A stretch of 64,000 nt of DNA from Mya arenaria (GCF_026914265.1 NC_069123.1:35053178-35117177); one strand, 5' to 3'; positions 39,001-51,059 are shown, numbered from the stretch's first letter. The notes: generated by a model from the letters alone, not told the origin. Translations and numbers: made by a program.

Positions 39001-40920
39001 AGCATTTACCAATCATTTACTATATTTGCACTTTCTGCTATTAAATAAAAGGTTACACTATTGTTATAAGTGATTAAAAAATTTCCATTAATGCATTATT
39101 TAGTAAGTAATTAAAGGTTTGTCATTCAAAATTGATATTTGTTATACATGTGTATGTATTGATTTTGAATAAGAGTGCCCTTTAAGTTCAATATATGTTT
39201 TAAAATTCATGTTCATGAATATAAACAATAAAAACGTTTCCCTATCCACTGAGTTTGAAAATCTTGTAGTAAATAACCTAAATAATGCACAAACGAGGAT
39301 AAATAACTTATTTTGATACGTGTCTGATCCTAATTGTTGGCCGTACACTTTGACTGTTATTGTGTCGGTCAATGTGATTTTATAAGAAGTATTCGTTGAC
39401 TTATCGTACTAATTGAGTCGTCAGTGTCTTAAATAATATATTTTTAGGAAAAACCGTTATTCATTACTTCATAACCAGCACACAGTTTTTAATGAAAATG
39501 ATATAACTCATCTACCTTTTTATTTCGATTCATTAGAACCAAAATTAACAAGTACCGATAATGTTATAGACAAATGAACGTTAAATATGTTGTGTTTGAA
39601 TATTGCTGTCGTTATCGAATTCGTGTGAATTTGTTTCCATCGTTAATTTGATTTCTTGGTAGTATTTGACACAGACTTGAAATGACGTAGACATTTCAAT
39701 TTCTTGACAATGGAATATAATAAATTTATAGTTGGGATGACAAAATTACATATTTCACAAGACATAATCACAAGGGACAATTTAGGGAAGAATCAGAATG
39801 ACGACGAGAACGTATATTCCGTCTATTAGATAATTACCTTGACGCAAATGGTTTATCTTTAATCACAATGTTGACAGTTTTTCTGAGATTTAAGTGTCAA
39901 GAATAAAGTTTTTATCCGCTTCTTGAGACTTTCATGTGTAATCTCCAGTAAAACAACGTGGACAACACTTGTCAATTTCATGGTTGTAATTTTAAAGTAA
40001 CAGAATCTTTACCAATGGGTGATTTACAAATACACGTTGTTAAGCACGAATTCATATTTATATAATTACTTTTATAATATCTGAGATTTTCTTTTTGATG
40101 AAATTTGGACAATTTTTGAACGATTTTAAATCATTTTTACGTCTCTGTTTTCAGATATCTCGCTATTTGTCACTACATGGGAGTGAAAATCAGTAAGAAG
40201 ACTTGCAAGATCATAATATTGTGTATATGGATAGTTGCCACTAGTATAATGATTCCCTGGGCGATTTATTACCAAATTGGTAGCTACACAACAAAAGTGC
40301 AGACGCTTGTATTATGCGGTGAAACGTGGCCTAATGGTGGAAAAGGCCAGCGATCCTACTTCTTAGGAGCCATCTTCCTGTGTTGCTATTCAGTGCCACT
40401 TGTCCTAATTGTTGCATGCTATTTCTTGATTGCCGTACGGGTCTGGAGACGAAGAGCCCCCGGTGAAAAAATTTCCTCTTCAACTGGTGTACAAAAGTCA
40501 AAGGTTAAAGTCGTAAAAATGTTGTGCATCGTAGTTATTCTCTTTGCCTTCTCTTGGTTACCATTATACGTAATCAGGCTGAAATCATTCTACGGGTCTT
40601 CGAGTGACAAGGACACCGAAAGGATTATTCTAGATATAATCAATCCTATAGCACAATGGCTTGGAGCGTCAAACAGTGGTATGAATCCGATAATTTATTG
40701 CTTCTTTAGCAAGCGCTACAGGCGCGGCTTTAAAGATACATTCACCGCATGCTGGAAGACTCGCAGTAATAGAATGCAGCGGCGAAATCTGGAGAGTGCC
40801 ATGGCGGCCCAGACATACACGAACGGAACATTAAAGCACCGTCAGTCGTATATGTACACTCGGGCTAGCTCCGATCATAGCCTCTCGTTGGATTCGAATA
40901 AAGTTACTTCATACGTTTGA
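23699..40920 (+). CDS. Class A GPCR, NPFF/SIFamide-receptor-like neuropeptide receptor (three coding exons)
   Basis: Joining 23699-24035, 38597-38696 and 40155-40920 gives 1203 nt, 400 residues plus stop, with matching phases and GT/AG sites. The N-terminus has two N-glycosylation sequons (N6, N26). TM1 holds GN (N66), TM2 LAIAD (D94), and ECL1 W114-H-F-G. TM3 runs from C121 to DRY (145-147). TM4 has W171, ECL2 C200, and TM5 P227. TM6 reads F276-x3-W280-x-P282 and TM7 NPIIY (323-327). Helix 8 is basic and followed by C345. The TM3 stretch PYLQGVSV and the TM7 stretch QWLGASNSG fit RFamide-type receptors, especially SIFamide/NPFF receptors; orexin/allatotropin-like receptors are the alternative. 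It would be a plasma-membrane receptor for a neuropeptide, signalling through G proteins. Only exons 2 and 3 lie in the downstream segmental duplication. Confidence 0.85.
27935..28317 (-). pseudogene. Tc1/mariner-type transposase remnant
   Basis: The minus strand encodes an IxGDIYAMKFQNDVI-like block, then after a frameshift QDNAPCHAA (DDE second aspartate block), then NNVPALQWPAK. A one-base deletion interrupts the expected LNPI motif and is followed by LQRNLRDLI. This order is that of the C-terminal half of Tc1-like DDE transposases. The first catalytic aspartate region and the terminal inverted repeats are not recognisable, and several stops and frameshifts make it non-functional. It sits inside receptor intron 1, opposite to the receptor. 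Confidence 0.82.
28930..30115 (+). repeat. ~1-kb local repeat, copy 1 (most diverged)
   Basis: Homologous to 33325-34765 and 48135-49855. Shared landmarks in order are attgatacaataaaattaa, catgtttggtgt, ctatgaatattcat, tatttgcatgac, gaagaactcggaa, agagaaatggtaaagtgccc and ataacacttaaatg. It lies upstream of duplication unit 1 and is the oldest copy by eye. Confidence 0.75.
30346..30699. mobile_element. TTAA-type MITE, copy 2
   Basis: A 354-bp element starting agatgcacttttactccc and ending gaataagagtgtcact, with TTAA on both sides (30342-30345 and 30700-30703). It shares its interior with the copies at 7905 and 38815, including the landmarks aaccgagtttaattt and tgttatacatgtgtatgta. No paralogous empty site is available for this one. 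Confidence 0.85.
33325..34765 (+). repeat. ~1-kb local repeat, copy 2 (unit 1)
   Basis: Same landmarks as 28930-30115. Followed at about 35475-36365 by a 5'-shortened copy, so the repeat was already in tandem before the larger duplication. A small open frame at 34529-34735 lies within it and has no features. Confidence 0.75.
35475..36365 (+). repeat. ~1-kb local repeat, copy 3 (unit 1, 5'-truncated)
   Basis: Contains ggtgataatcatt...ctatgaatattcctt, the decayed 40-bp minisatellite class (gcataacctttataagcga) and the agaactcggaaatcatcctt block. Paralog of 51060-52035 and 60105-61065. Confidence 0.75.
36871..36936. repeat. Conserved hairpin block, unit 1
   Basis: The arms are accttctgatgaca and tgtcagaaggt around an A run (36885-36914), followed by tcactcagtcgctgaaagatg. 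The same block at 52521-52586 and 61580-61645 is identical apart from one base in unit 3, while the sequence around it differs at many positions. Confidence 0.7.
38597..38696 (+). CDS. Receptor coding exon 2 (ECL1 and TM3)
   Basis: A 100-nt exon, phase 1 in and phase 2 out, between ttatttcag and GTAAGAGAG. It encodes residues 113-146: E-W-H-F-G-W in ECL1, C121 (the ECL2 disulphide partner), PYLQGVSV, and the D-R of the DRY motif. The following intron splits the Arg codon (AG|A). Copies lie at 54180-54279 and 63738-63831. Confidence 0.88.
38697..40154 (+). other. Receptor intron 2
   Basis: A 1458-nt phase-2 intron within the DRY motif, from GTAAGAG to ctgttttcag. It contains the MITE at 38815-39181. 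The unit-2 counterpart (54280-55452) is shorter mainly because it lacks this insert. Confidence 0.85.
38815..39181. mobile_element. TTAA-type MITE, copy 3 (in receptor intron 2)
   Basis: A 367-bp element, agatgcactcttactccc to gaataagagtgccct, flanked by TTAA at 38811-38814 and 39182-39185. The unit-2 paralog has one uninterrupted TTAA at 54394-54397 with the same flanks (gataatttatat and gttcaatatatg). It therefore inserted into unit 1 after the duplication, or was excised precisely from unit 2. Confidence 0.9.
40155..40920 (+). CDS. Receptor coding exon 3 (DRY to C-terminus, TM4-TM7)
   Basis: Preceded by ctgttttcag. Its first base completes the Arg codon of DRY, then YLAICHY follows. It encodes 254 residues and the stop TGA at 40918-40920. 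It contains TM4, ECL2 with C200, TM5, a basic third loop (VWRRR; KSKVKVVK), TM6 FxxxWLP, TM7 NPIIY, helix 8 (KRYRRGF) and a serine-rich tail of about 65 residues. Its own ATG at 40177 is internal and not a start. Confidence 0.9.
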
Positions 40921-43870
40921 TAGACACCTCCTAGTCTGTTTCTTTATATTAATCTAAACTTAATCTGTGCTTTACTGTTGTATTGATCCAGCAGTAAATA
41001 ATTATGTAGATATTCATTTGAGTAAGACATATTGCTTTTTAAACACATAGTTTCCTGTTTCGTAACCTTTATTGTTTGAAGTACACACACTTTTGATGTT
41101 AGTCCAACCCTGGATGTATCTTTAAGCTGACACATATGGAAATTGGTAAAAGTGGGAGAATTATAATTTTGGTAGATTGCAAAAATATTCAAATTTGTAT
41201 TGTATTCTCTTCATTTAATGGCTTGCGATAAATGATGATGCTCCGATCCTAGCACGAAAATGTGAAGTGAAACAGAAAAAAATAATTGTTATTAAAAAAG
41301 AATGAATAATGCAATAGAACCATCATTTTATGCTCATTTTTTATTTTAAAAAGAGCCATCCAATCATATCGGCACTAATGCTTTGCTAGTATGTTATTAC
41401 AAGGGGTTTGTAACCTTTTTTGTAATTAACTTTAAAATGAAATTTGAAAAAAACTATACCAAAGTAGTCCGATAAGATCTCACAATGATATATAGTTTAA
41501 AAAAAACAACATTTTAATGAAAAGAAAAAGCTAAAAATAGATTGAAAAAAATAATTTCTCCGGCAGCGGGGATCAAACCTGTGTCCTCCGATTTGAAGTC
41601 GGGTTCCTATTATGTAAAACAATGGTAGTCATATGCTTATGAGGCGTGTTTCAACTTATTCGACCAACATTTTTCCTTTCGATCCTATATATTTTTTACC
41701 GTAGTGTCGATTTCTTTCGTAATTTCCTAAACAAATGCATTTTTCGAGTAAATGTAACAATTTGACCATTTGATATTTAATTATTGCTACAACAGTAATA
41801 TACCCTGATATAGGTCGGTCTTCAAAAGAAATAGAAAAAAAGTTATGCCCATCTACCTACCTTATTTGGTTTGGAGATGTTAATGGAAATAAAGAACATT
41901 TTCTTTGGCCTGATAACTTTAAGGCAAAACGTATACATATTAAAAGAATGTCAATATTGAATATTTTTTTTTTACATTTTAATAGTTATTGGTTTTGTTA
42001 AGAAAACTGTTGTGGGTTTTTTGAAGATGCTCTAAACAATGTTTTCCCTTTTTTTGTCAGCACGTTTAAACGGTAGGGTTTTGGTATTGAATATCGTTCA
42101 AGAGACATAATTTATCTTGTATTTATTTTTGTATACCTGAATAGAAACAAATGAACTCGCAAAAGCAAACTATGACCTTAAAACGACATTACGGTTTAGT
42201 ATATTATTACAAAGTTTGATTAACTGTTGATATCAAGTCTCATTATTAATCAACCATAAGACTTTGTTTCATTGCTTCAATGTTTGTCAGCTAAATACAA
42301 AGAAAATATGTTTCTATATGTATTTCACAAAATAAATTTCAAAACCTTTATTGTTGCATCGATTGAGTGAAAGCAAAAACAGGTTTAAAGGACAAAGACT
42401 TTGATTTGTTTACCTCCTTATTAGATTCAATCTCTACACAGCGTGATATATACATATTGTTTCATACATGTTCAGGGGCCAATGGTATAAAACTTTATTA
42501 GTTATCCTGATGTCATCTTTAGGTTAGCATGCACATTCAATACAACTTATTTGACCAACAGTTGATGTTAGATAAATTTGGACAAATCAATCCACTTATA
42601 GACTAATTTAACCAAAACAAAGAACTAACCAACTATATTCAATTGTCTGCAGGTGAGAGCGTTGCAAATCATAACCTTAACATAATTTAGTTCAAAAAGC
42701 ATTTGCATACACACACTGAAGCAGGAATATGTACAGGTCCACTATCCTAACAAAATAGTAGTGTGGCTATGTTATAATTGCTTATATATCAGGAAGTAAA
42801 TTAACATTTTGTAACATTGGAATGACAATTTCAATATCTACACTAATATGTTGACAGATCAGTCTGAACTAATTTGGCAACGAAATACATATATTCACAT
42901 ATTCATATTGTCGAAATACTTTTTCATTTAAACGCTTACGGAATAACAATAAATCTCTGATAAAAATATCTTCGTTAAATTGCTGGATGGCCTCATTAAC
43001 ACTAACGTAAATAAGTATACCATTACCAAAAAACAAAAAACTGCAAAGCCTTCTGAATTTTTTTTAATTTTTGAATCGTTTTCATTTTGTTTTCCCCAAT
43101 CCGTTAAGTTGATGAACTCCCTGTAATACAGAATGTTGGATATTTTTCTCATTTAAAACTTTTTAACGCGCATTAAAAATCCCAAGAGCACTGTCTTATA
43201 TCTACTTGATTAGTATTGAAACGAGATGAAATATGAAAAATGTCTCAATGGCCACTCGTGGTCATGAATCATGTTTACGCTGTAGTTTTATTTAAATATT
43301 CCATATCGACAAATTTCTTCAGTGAAATTTTTAACACCAAACCAAACATCCAAAGAAAATATATAATTGAAAACTTGTGTCATTCTTACTTAGTTTTTTT
43401 CTTAAAATAAGTGAAAGTTGCTGACGAAGGTCAAACATTTAGCATGTGCGCTCTATATCAATCGGACGCTTTAAAATGTTCCTTAGTCGAACACGAATAT
43501 TGAATTGCGTTACGCAACATTACTAATAAGCCCGTTCAATATTTCCAAACTAAAATGTTATCAAAATTTAAGGTTCCATGCGCATACACACGAGAGATAT
43601 GTGGATGCCAGACCGATATAAATCCTCAAAGCGTTAAAAATATATGTCATGTTATATATTGTTTCTCTGGGCCATTAAATGTATTTTTATAAAATTAATA
43701 TTGAATATAGAACACCAAATGAAAAGCCGGTAAAAGGGACGTTTGCTGTGTTGTCTCTATCAATACTGCTAATAAACAGTCTCTCCTTATTTAAGTTATC
43801 GAAGTATTCCTTTAAGAAAATGTCTTACATTCATTATAGAAAAAAACAACATTCATTTCACTGCTTTTGA
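40921..43870. other. Downstream flank of the receptor, within unit 1
   Basis: 3' UTR and intergenic sequence. No obvious strong AATAAA lies close to the stop; candidates are near 41887 and 42330. It contains a tRNA-like remnant (41561-41640) and a minus-strand open frame at 42928-43152 whose paralog in unit 2 (58002-58361) shares a hydrophobic segment. Nothing here is a supported gene. Confidence 0.45.
41561..41640 (-). repeat. tRNA-Cys-like remnant, unit 1 (anticodon loop reads TCA)
   Basis: The minus strand reads ccgacttcaaatcgg (a 4-bp anticodon stem with a 7-base loop), then ggacacaggtttgatcccc (T-arm/B-box like). In the unit-2 paralog the loop reads ctgcaga, as in tRNA-Cys(GCA). The T stem has a mismatch and no pairing acceptor stem or intact A box is visible, so this is a tRNA-derived remnant, not a working tRNA gene. 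Confidence 0.5.
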
Positions 43871-46190
43871 GACTAGCAACCGAGGCCAATCCCAGTGATA
43901 GGACTCTACTGTTCAGGAATATAACGATTAATCAGGTTCATTTCACAAATAGTCAATACAATGATTAATGCTACGAAGACCAAGTAAACATTTTAGCATT
44001 AACAGACTAGAACATCTACTATTTTGTTGAGCACAAAGGTGGTATTAAGGGATGTCAGGCGTCTTTTTCAGGGAACAGTGTATTTCCTGCGACTTTGTTT
44101 ACGAGTCATCTTAATACTATAATAAATAATCATCCATGGGCCGTGGTTGAAAATATATATATGGATCCCAACCCGAGTACAGGATATTGTACGGAACATG
44201 GTAAAATGTCACATAATGCAATGTAGATGCCTTTTATACAATTCTGTTTAGCAGGATATTGAAATATTTAAGGATATCGCTGGATCTATTTAGCGTTTTT
44301 GCTAGTTCCGGGCTCATTGGAGTAACGCTTTTAAATGGACATTGAAATATAGTACTTTGACATGATTTGAATCGAGATGAAAACACCATAACCCTAATTG
44401 ATACAAAAGATCCGCGATCTTCTACACGTGACAGACCGGAAAATGTAATTAACGATGTCAAATGATACTGACAATTCAAACAATTAGAGCGCATCTTCAG
44501 TAGTATCATGACTTCTCTATGGTAATGACTTAAATGGGGGTGATATATATTTGATAGAAATGTTATTTCAGTGGAAAAAAGTATGAAATAAAAGCCATAT
44601 ATCGTACATAAGTGGAGTGTATGTCAATGATGAACAAATAATAGTTACCTGCATCTGGACTTGTTATCGTTAGCCTACAGTAAAGATAAATTTATCTTCC
44701 AAGAGTAAAATTTAAGGTTATCCAGGTCCGAGTGTTTCTTCCCTTCTAGATTTAACATCTTCAGCCTGACATACGATATATTTTGTTCGTGTTTGAACGT
44801 GAATTGATGGTTTTAAGTGTTATATTTTTGCAATAGTCCTGTACGAAAATTGTCTTTGAAATTTTCCCTCTACGTATTAATTCTAATTTAGAAAGAATTT
44901 TCAAGAGTGTATTGAGAATATGCTTACACGTTCGGACAATATTATATCTGGGCCGCAATTTAAACAAGTACTATTTAGCGGCTCGATATATTTTGAATGC
45001 TAGGTTGTGATTTGTGGCGTTCAACTTAACTATATTTTACTTTAATTCATGTTTAAAAACAATTCATACCGATTTTTAGATATTTCTTAAAACCACTATT
45101 TATTTTGAAGATAAATGAATCCTATTGTAGATGCGTTCAGTTATGAACTGATGTTGAAATGCCTAGAAGGGCATTTATTCTTTTCTTCTTTATGTTATAT
45201 TGCATGATATCGAAATAGTGTCATTTGAAATCTTTCCGACATCGTCATCCTCAACATTTTTGTTGAAAAATTAGTAAGTGAAGACGTATTGATTTGCAAC
45301 CTTGTGGATATAACTGTAGTCGGTGAGATTAACTGCACAGCCAAAGAAGACATTCTTCAACTTATTAAGCCGACGAGGTAAGACTTGTTGTTTGCATATT
45401 GCGATCCTTTGGCGTGATTGATGATCTATTCTTCGATATTTTGTGCCATTTTCTAGTAAAGCCTTTTCAATTTTCGTCAACGAAATTGAATCCGACGTTA
45501 GGAAAAGTTTGAATTTATACTGATTTGATAGATGAATATCAGCTAGCTCGGTTTCTTGCATGCTGTTTGGCATTCATAATGACAAAATAAATTTAATGAA
45601 AATGTACTTTAGACGTTTTTGGGACACAAGGTACACAATACATATAATTTCAGATGAGTTGTCTGGCAGCTATGGATTGATAACAATGCTATACGTGATG
45701 TTTGCAGTCCTTAAAATATTATACAAACTACAGCAACAAGCGACACACAACACAGACATTTGTCCGGTTTAGCCATTATTTTGCATATAAGCAGTGCACT
45801 TATAAGTTACAAACATCAAATGCTTATTAACACTTAAATCAATACGTTCAAAAATACATTTGTTATATTTATTATTCTATAATTATACGCAGTATTTGAG
45901 TTCAAATTAATTCATAAAGGTAAAGTTTGGGTACTAATAACCCATAATAAATTCTTCAAACATTGATTTGGGTCCTTTGTCCTCCATAAAATGAATTCAT
46001 GCATAATGTGTTCCAAATCATCACTTACTATATTGGCATATATTTCATAATTGGATCACTTATCAACTTTCCAGGAAAATCAAAATCAACAACTGTTTTG
46101 TTTTTTAAAAGTAGTTTTGTCTATTACCATTGTAGTTTAAAAGAGGCCTGTTTATTTTCTCCGGTGCACAGGCAAAAATAGTTCACGATG
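43870..46190. other. Spacer between units 1 and 2
   Basis: About 2.3 kb without a counterpart elsewhere in the window. Three minus-strand open frames of 68-100 codons occur (44234-44509, 44761-44967, 45271-45573). I find no recognisable domain and no convincing splice sites joining them. Confidence 0.45.
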
Positions 46191-48134
46191 AAACGTTGTG
46201 GCGTGGGCTTCTCTCTTCATTTGAAAACCAACCCGTCTACGAGAGATTCAGACTTAACTCTGATAGTGATTTAATACCCATGTATCATGAAACGAACGGA
46301 CAGTAAATTGTGAACAATGTATTTTGGTTAATGCGTTTATGAGCATTTAATTTAATATGTTTCGTGCATTATTATTTGGAACATTAATGCATTCATAAAA
46401 GTCAAAAGTTTATTTATTAATGTGTTTAAAATGTTTGCTCTGAAAAACGAGTAAATAATATACTTTAATGACACTTTTGGAGATTGAATTCTGCATAAGG
46501 TGGCGTAAAAATGAAAGCCTTTGTCATCGGCGATTTAAACTGTGCGTGAGAGGCATCCCATCGGTAGCTTAGGTCTGTAAAACGTGGGTATTTATGAAAG
46601 AAATTAAAATGCAAGTGCATTTCCGAAAAGAAGCATACAATGAACAAATCAATTGTTAATTTTAGAATGTGTTTTATTTCAATCTTGACCATAGACAAGA
46701 CTATATTTTTGTTTGACAATCTAAACATAAATACGGTCTCTATTCACTAAACTCAACAAATATTCTCTATGTAATATATTGAATAAATGTAATTTGTGGC
46801 ATTCTCTTCTTTGCATATTAATATTGTACTTTTACTTATTCGATCTCATAAACAGTAGATATTATGGTGGCAACTTATATGACGTCCACGTCAAGTTCGT
46901 TGAGACGGAAGCATGATTATGCTTCAGCTGGATTTAAATCTATAATTTCGTCAAAACTGAACTAATCACCATTGTGGTAACGGTAGCACTCAACGTTACT
47001 ATGATGATACAAGATCGAAAAACAACAGCAGAAACGTGATATGAATTAGTCTGCTTGGATAATCATTAAATAAAAGTAGTTATCTATGGCATTCTATACT
47101 AAGCATATTTATATTTTTCTACTCCCACTTCAATCGAATTATTTTTGCATTCTACCAAGCCTTATAATATTGTATCTTTCATGATCAATCTGATGAAAGA
47201 CAACACATTTGTATTTATTTTGAGCATCCAACAAGGCAATTCTTAATGCAGACTCAGATAACAATATAAAACCACGTTCCTTGAAATTGCATCAACAATC
47301 CCGATGCAATCAAATAAGATTTCATTTAGATTGGAATGTAAGTTGCATCTCAAATACCGTTCAATTATTTCAAATACGTTCAGGATTTAATAATCAAGTT
47401 TCTCTGCCAAGCATTGGGAAATTCTATTCAACGATGTTACATCCATTCGAATATATGAACTCGGTGAAAGGTGAGGTTATTAAATTTCTATTTCGAAATA
47501 TAAAGATATAAATGTGTTCATTTTACGTTTGTCTTTGAAGGTATGTATGGTCTAAGAGTGTGTTGAATGCAATTCGACCGACAGTCAGCAAGAAAAGTTT
47601 CAATCATAGGCAATTGCTATAGTAAGGTTACCGACAGTCGCTGATGGTCTTATTGTCGCATGAGGAGTGTGTGATGTATGTCACTGTTTTGGAATGATCC
47701 TTTCATATTCACAATCGACATATATAATTATAGTGTATACTTTGAGACAACAAACAATTTCAGTTTAAAAAGGTATCCATTGTGATAACCTAAAACACTT
47801 GAAAAGCTGATTTCACCGAGAGCTGTTGTTCGGAAATAGCAATCGGTTAAAAAAAATAAACATGAAAGTACTAACTCCTAAACGGCCACGTTGCATTTAT
47901 GCATTCTCAATTTAGTTGATATAATGTCGATGTATCCTTAGGCATATTATTTGTCTTTAATACAAAAAGTACAGCACAATTATTTTGTTCCAATACAGGT
48001 TTGGTTGGTTTGAATTCTGAGTGATAAGCCACTTAAACATAATAATTTAATTAAACAATACACGGTTTTTTTTTAAATCAACACATGGCTTCCAATGTCG
48101 GTCAAACAACGCTTCCAATAATGGTAACAGGAAC

Positions 48135-49855
48135 CGACCAACTATTAAAAGGATTAATTAAAACAATAAAATTAATGTATTGTCATATGCTGGCGTTCTC
48201 CCGGTATTCGCCGTGAGTTTCATGTTTGGTGTTAATTAGCAATGTCATATAACGTGTCCTTAAGACGATATTCCCATGATAAGAGGTTACACGGAGTAAT
48301 GATGGATATAGTATATTGGTCCCTTGTGTACTTCATAGAATGGCGAAAGTTGCACCAACGTTTTTGTGATTGAGGGAAAACGTCCATCGGAAGTACAATG
48401 GGGTGGTAATCATTCTATGTTCTATGAATATTCATTAGACCGTTACAGGAAAAATGCGATCATAGACCAGTGACCTCATCTATATCACTGATCTGTATTT
48501 GCATGACAAAAACAATTCAACGACAAAATTATCATACCTTCTTTTAGCGATGTAACTTTGCTGCAATTCGCGTAACTAACATTATAGATATTGTTTTGCT
48601 TCAATTGACATAATTCCTTTTAAATTCCTTATAAAGATGACTTTTTTGTCTGCAACTGACATGACTTTGATATTACTTTGAACTTCTATTAGCTATGACC
48701 TTTTTATTTGCAATTGACATAACTTCTATTAGCTATGAGCGTTTTGTCTGCAATTGACATAACTTCTATTAGCTATGAGCGTTTTGTCTGCAATTGACAT
48801 AACTTCTATAAACGATGATTTTTTGTCTGCATTTAGGCACAACCTTTATTAGCGTTGATATTTTCTATTCAATTGCCATATTTTCTATAAACGATTATTT
48901 TTCTTCCGTTGTTCTCTGTTATTAACATACTTAAAACCAGTTCAGTTATCTAAGTACTGACCAATATTTGAGTTGTATAGTCATTAAAGACTTGTTTTTT
49001 TCTAAAAACCCTTATGACACTAATGAAACAATTGCACCTTAAAAATATAATTCGTAGATTACATGATACATTTAATATATGTTTCTGCTAAGTGTTTTCC
49101 AGATCCGCTAATAACATCACATAATTGGGATTCATTTCGATTATAGTTTCCTCGATTGAAACTGTTTTATTTTTAATAATTGATTTATGTGTTTTTGTGT
49201 ATTTTATGTTTACAAAAACAGTTTTCCAAGGATGGTAGCTTGCAACAGTATGAAGATATGTTTATATGGATAGGCTGATAACTAATGATAATCTGTGTTT
49301 TTGAGACTGTTTCGTTCTTGTTTGATTCATAGCTCTAGAGGCTTGATGCAATAAAGAGACCTCTGAATGTTGGTACTGGACATGCCAATATTATAAATAT
49401 TGAAGTGATAATAAAAGGGTGATAATTTTTTTATTAATATCAACTAATTTGATAAAAATAAGTACAAACTGAACAGTATAAAATAATCATACCTCCTGCA
49501 TTTATTCTTCGAGTTTATATTTTAAGACCTGAACAATAATCTGAGGAAGCATTGCATGCCTTCGAAATTAAAGAAGGATTACCACAAATTAAAGTAGCGA
49601 CCGTCCAATAATGCCATAGTTTGAAGAACTCGGAAATTATCCTTGACAGCTGGAATTCTAGTGCGCAGCAGGCAAGAAAAGAAAATCACGGCCAATCATC
49701 TTTCAGAGAAATGGTGAAGTGCCCGTCAATAAAAGCAAGATTGAACCGAATATAGATTGACGGCTTACGAACAATATTCCTTTATAGTATGAAGAAAAGC
49801 AATAAATCGATTGTTCCTGGTGTGACCCTGTGACTTGCATCAGGTTTGGTAACGG
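48135..49855 (+). repeat. ~1-kb local repeat, copy 4 (unit 2)
   Basis: Paralog of 33325-34765, longer because of the internal 40-bp minisatellite expansion at about 48590-48870. Confidence 0.75.
48590..48870. repeat. 40-bp minisatellite expanded in unit 2
   Basis: The unit is close to aacttctattagctatgagc followed by gttttgtctgcaattgacat. Two units are identical and several neighbours are diverged. Unit 1 has only one or two decayed units at the same place (33718-33800). Confidence 0.8.
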
Positions 49856-50409
49856 AACGATATAAAATTCGTGTTGTTAGCCGAAGGTCGTACCCTTTAT
49901 TTGTTTTGATTAGTTACAACGGATAAAATATGGAATATCTTAACTCTTATTATTTCATTTTTCGGACCGTGAAACTGTGCATTTTGATCATAGGTCAATG
50001 ATCTCCATGCTTTTCTCTTTTGCCTAGATATGTCCTAATTTGAAAACCCAGATGAAGCATGCGTTGACCAGAATATTTCAAAATTTGTTCTCTATATCAC
50101 ATTTTAGGTTAAGAAATAACAGTAAGTCGGGGTCTGATGTATTTATCTTTTAAGTGTGTTCAATGATTATATCAGTAAGGTTGTCATAAAAGCAATATTT
50201 CTCTCCGGTTCGATATAATATTATACACAAACAGGCAGTTCTAACAATTTAATATGCATCTTAAAAATGTACTATTCAATCGCACAAAAATAGTTTATAT
50301 TTTATACATTGAACGAGAAGAAACATATTCCTGTCATAATACTACGTAGATTTTCATATTTCTGTTCGAAAGTTAATGTTTTATGGCTTAAACCGTTACT
50401 AACTCTACT

Positions 50410-51025
50410 CTGTATCAAAAGCGGGTAGTTATTCCGATAGGGATTCCGGGTTAAAGTATATTTATTTACATTTATAAAATATCATAAAAACAAGAAATAT
50501 TACCAGATAATGTTATTTTGTATTAGTTCAGTACACAAGAATTAAATACCCAACGAATTATAATGAGTTTGGTGCATTTTTCTTCATTTGATACTGTCAA
50601 AACGTAACGATAAAAGCATGAAGGGCACCTACATAGCTACAGTTCACAGTTTTACAACAATCGGAACACTTCCGCTATGGCCGAGTTGTTACAATTGTAT
50701 TTACGAGGTCTATCTCGAAGCTTGCCGAATAGTGTCGAGTGTTTACGCTTGGCATAATTGTTGTCTGTGTCAGTCAAGTTTCGTTTTATTGGAAAGGTTA
50801 ATCCTATTTTTTAATGCATTTAATTCTTGTTTTATGCAAAATGTATTTGCACTTACACGGTAAAATATGTATATAAACCTTTATTATCTATTTCAAACAT
50901 AAAATACTTCTCTAAATATAATTTCAATGCTATAAGCCCCCCCCCCCACCCTGTTTTTGCACAAACCCGTTTAGACGTTAGGGATTGGAAGAATCCCGTA
51001 TAACACGCCAATTATTTTAGAGTTA
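50410..51025 (+). repeat. Dispersed ~600-bp repeat (copy 2)
   Basis: Matches 3885-4490 along its whole length, including the short ORF (ATG at 50618, open to 50863). A C-tract of about 11 bases lies at 50937-50948. Most of it is missing from unit 1. Confidence 0.65.
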
Positions 51026-51059
51026 TGTTAAAGAAAAACTTGATGAAATAAAATTGCGA

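Larger units (their letters stand above)
31560..43824 (+). repeat. Segmental duplication unit 1 (contains functional receptor exons 2-3)
   Basis: Aligns collinearly with 46190-58988 at an offset that drifts between about 14.6 and 15.7 kb because of indels. Anchor pairs include 31645/46283, 32460/47280, 34560/49654, 38597/54180, 40155/55453, 41580/56520 and 43740/58900. Flank identity by eye is roughly 90%. It lacks about 620 bp present in unit 2 (50551-51170), and it has a MITE that unit 2 lacks. Confidence 0.88.

Noticed and set aside
40177..40920. Independent 247-residue protein starting at the ATG at 40177
   Set aside because: It begins just after the DRY motif and lacks TM1-TM3. It is exon 3 of the receptor.
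45271..45573. 100-codon minus-strand open frame in the spacer
   Set aside because: No known domain, no convincing splice sites linking it to neighbouring minus-strand frames, and no paralog to test conservation.
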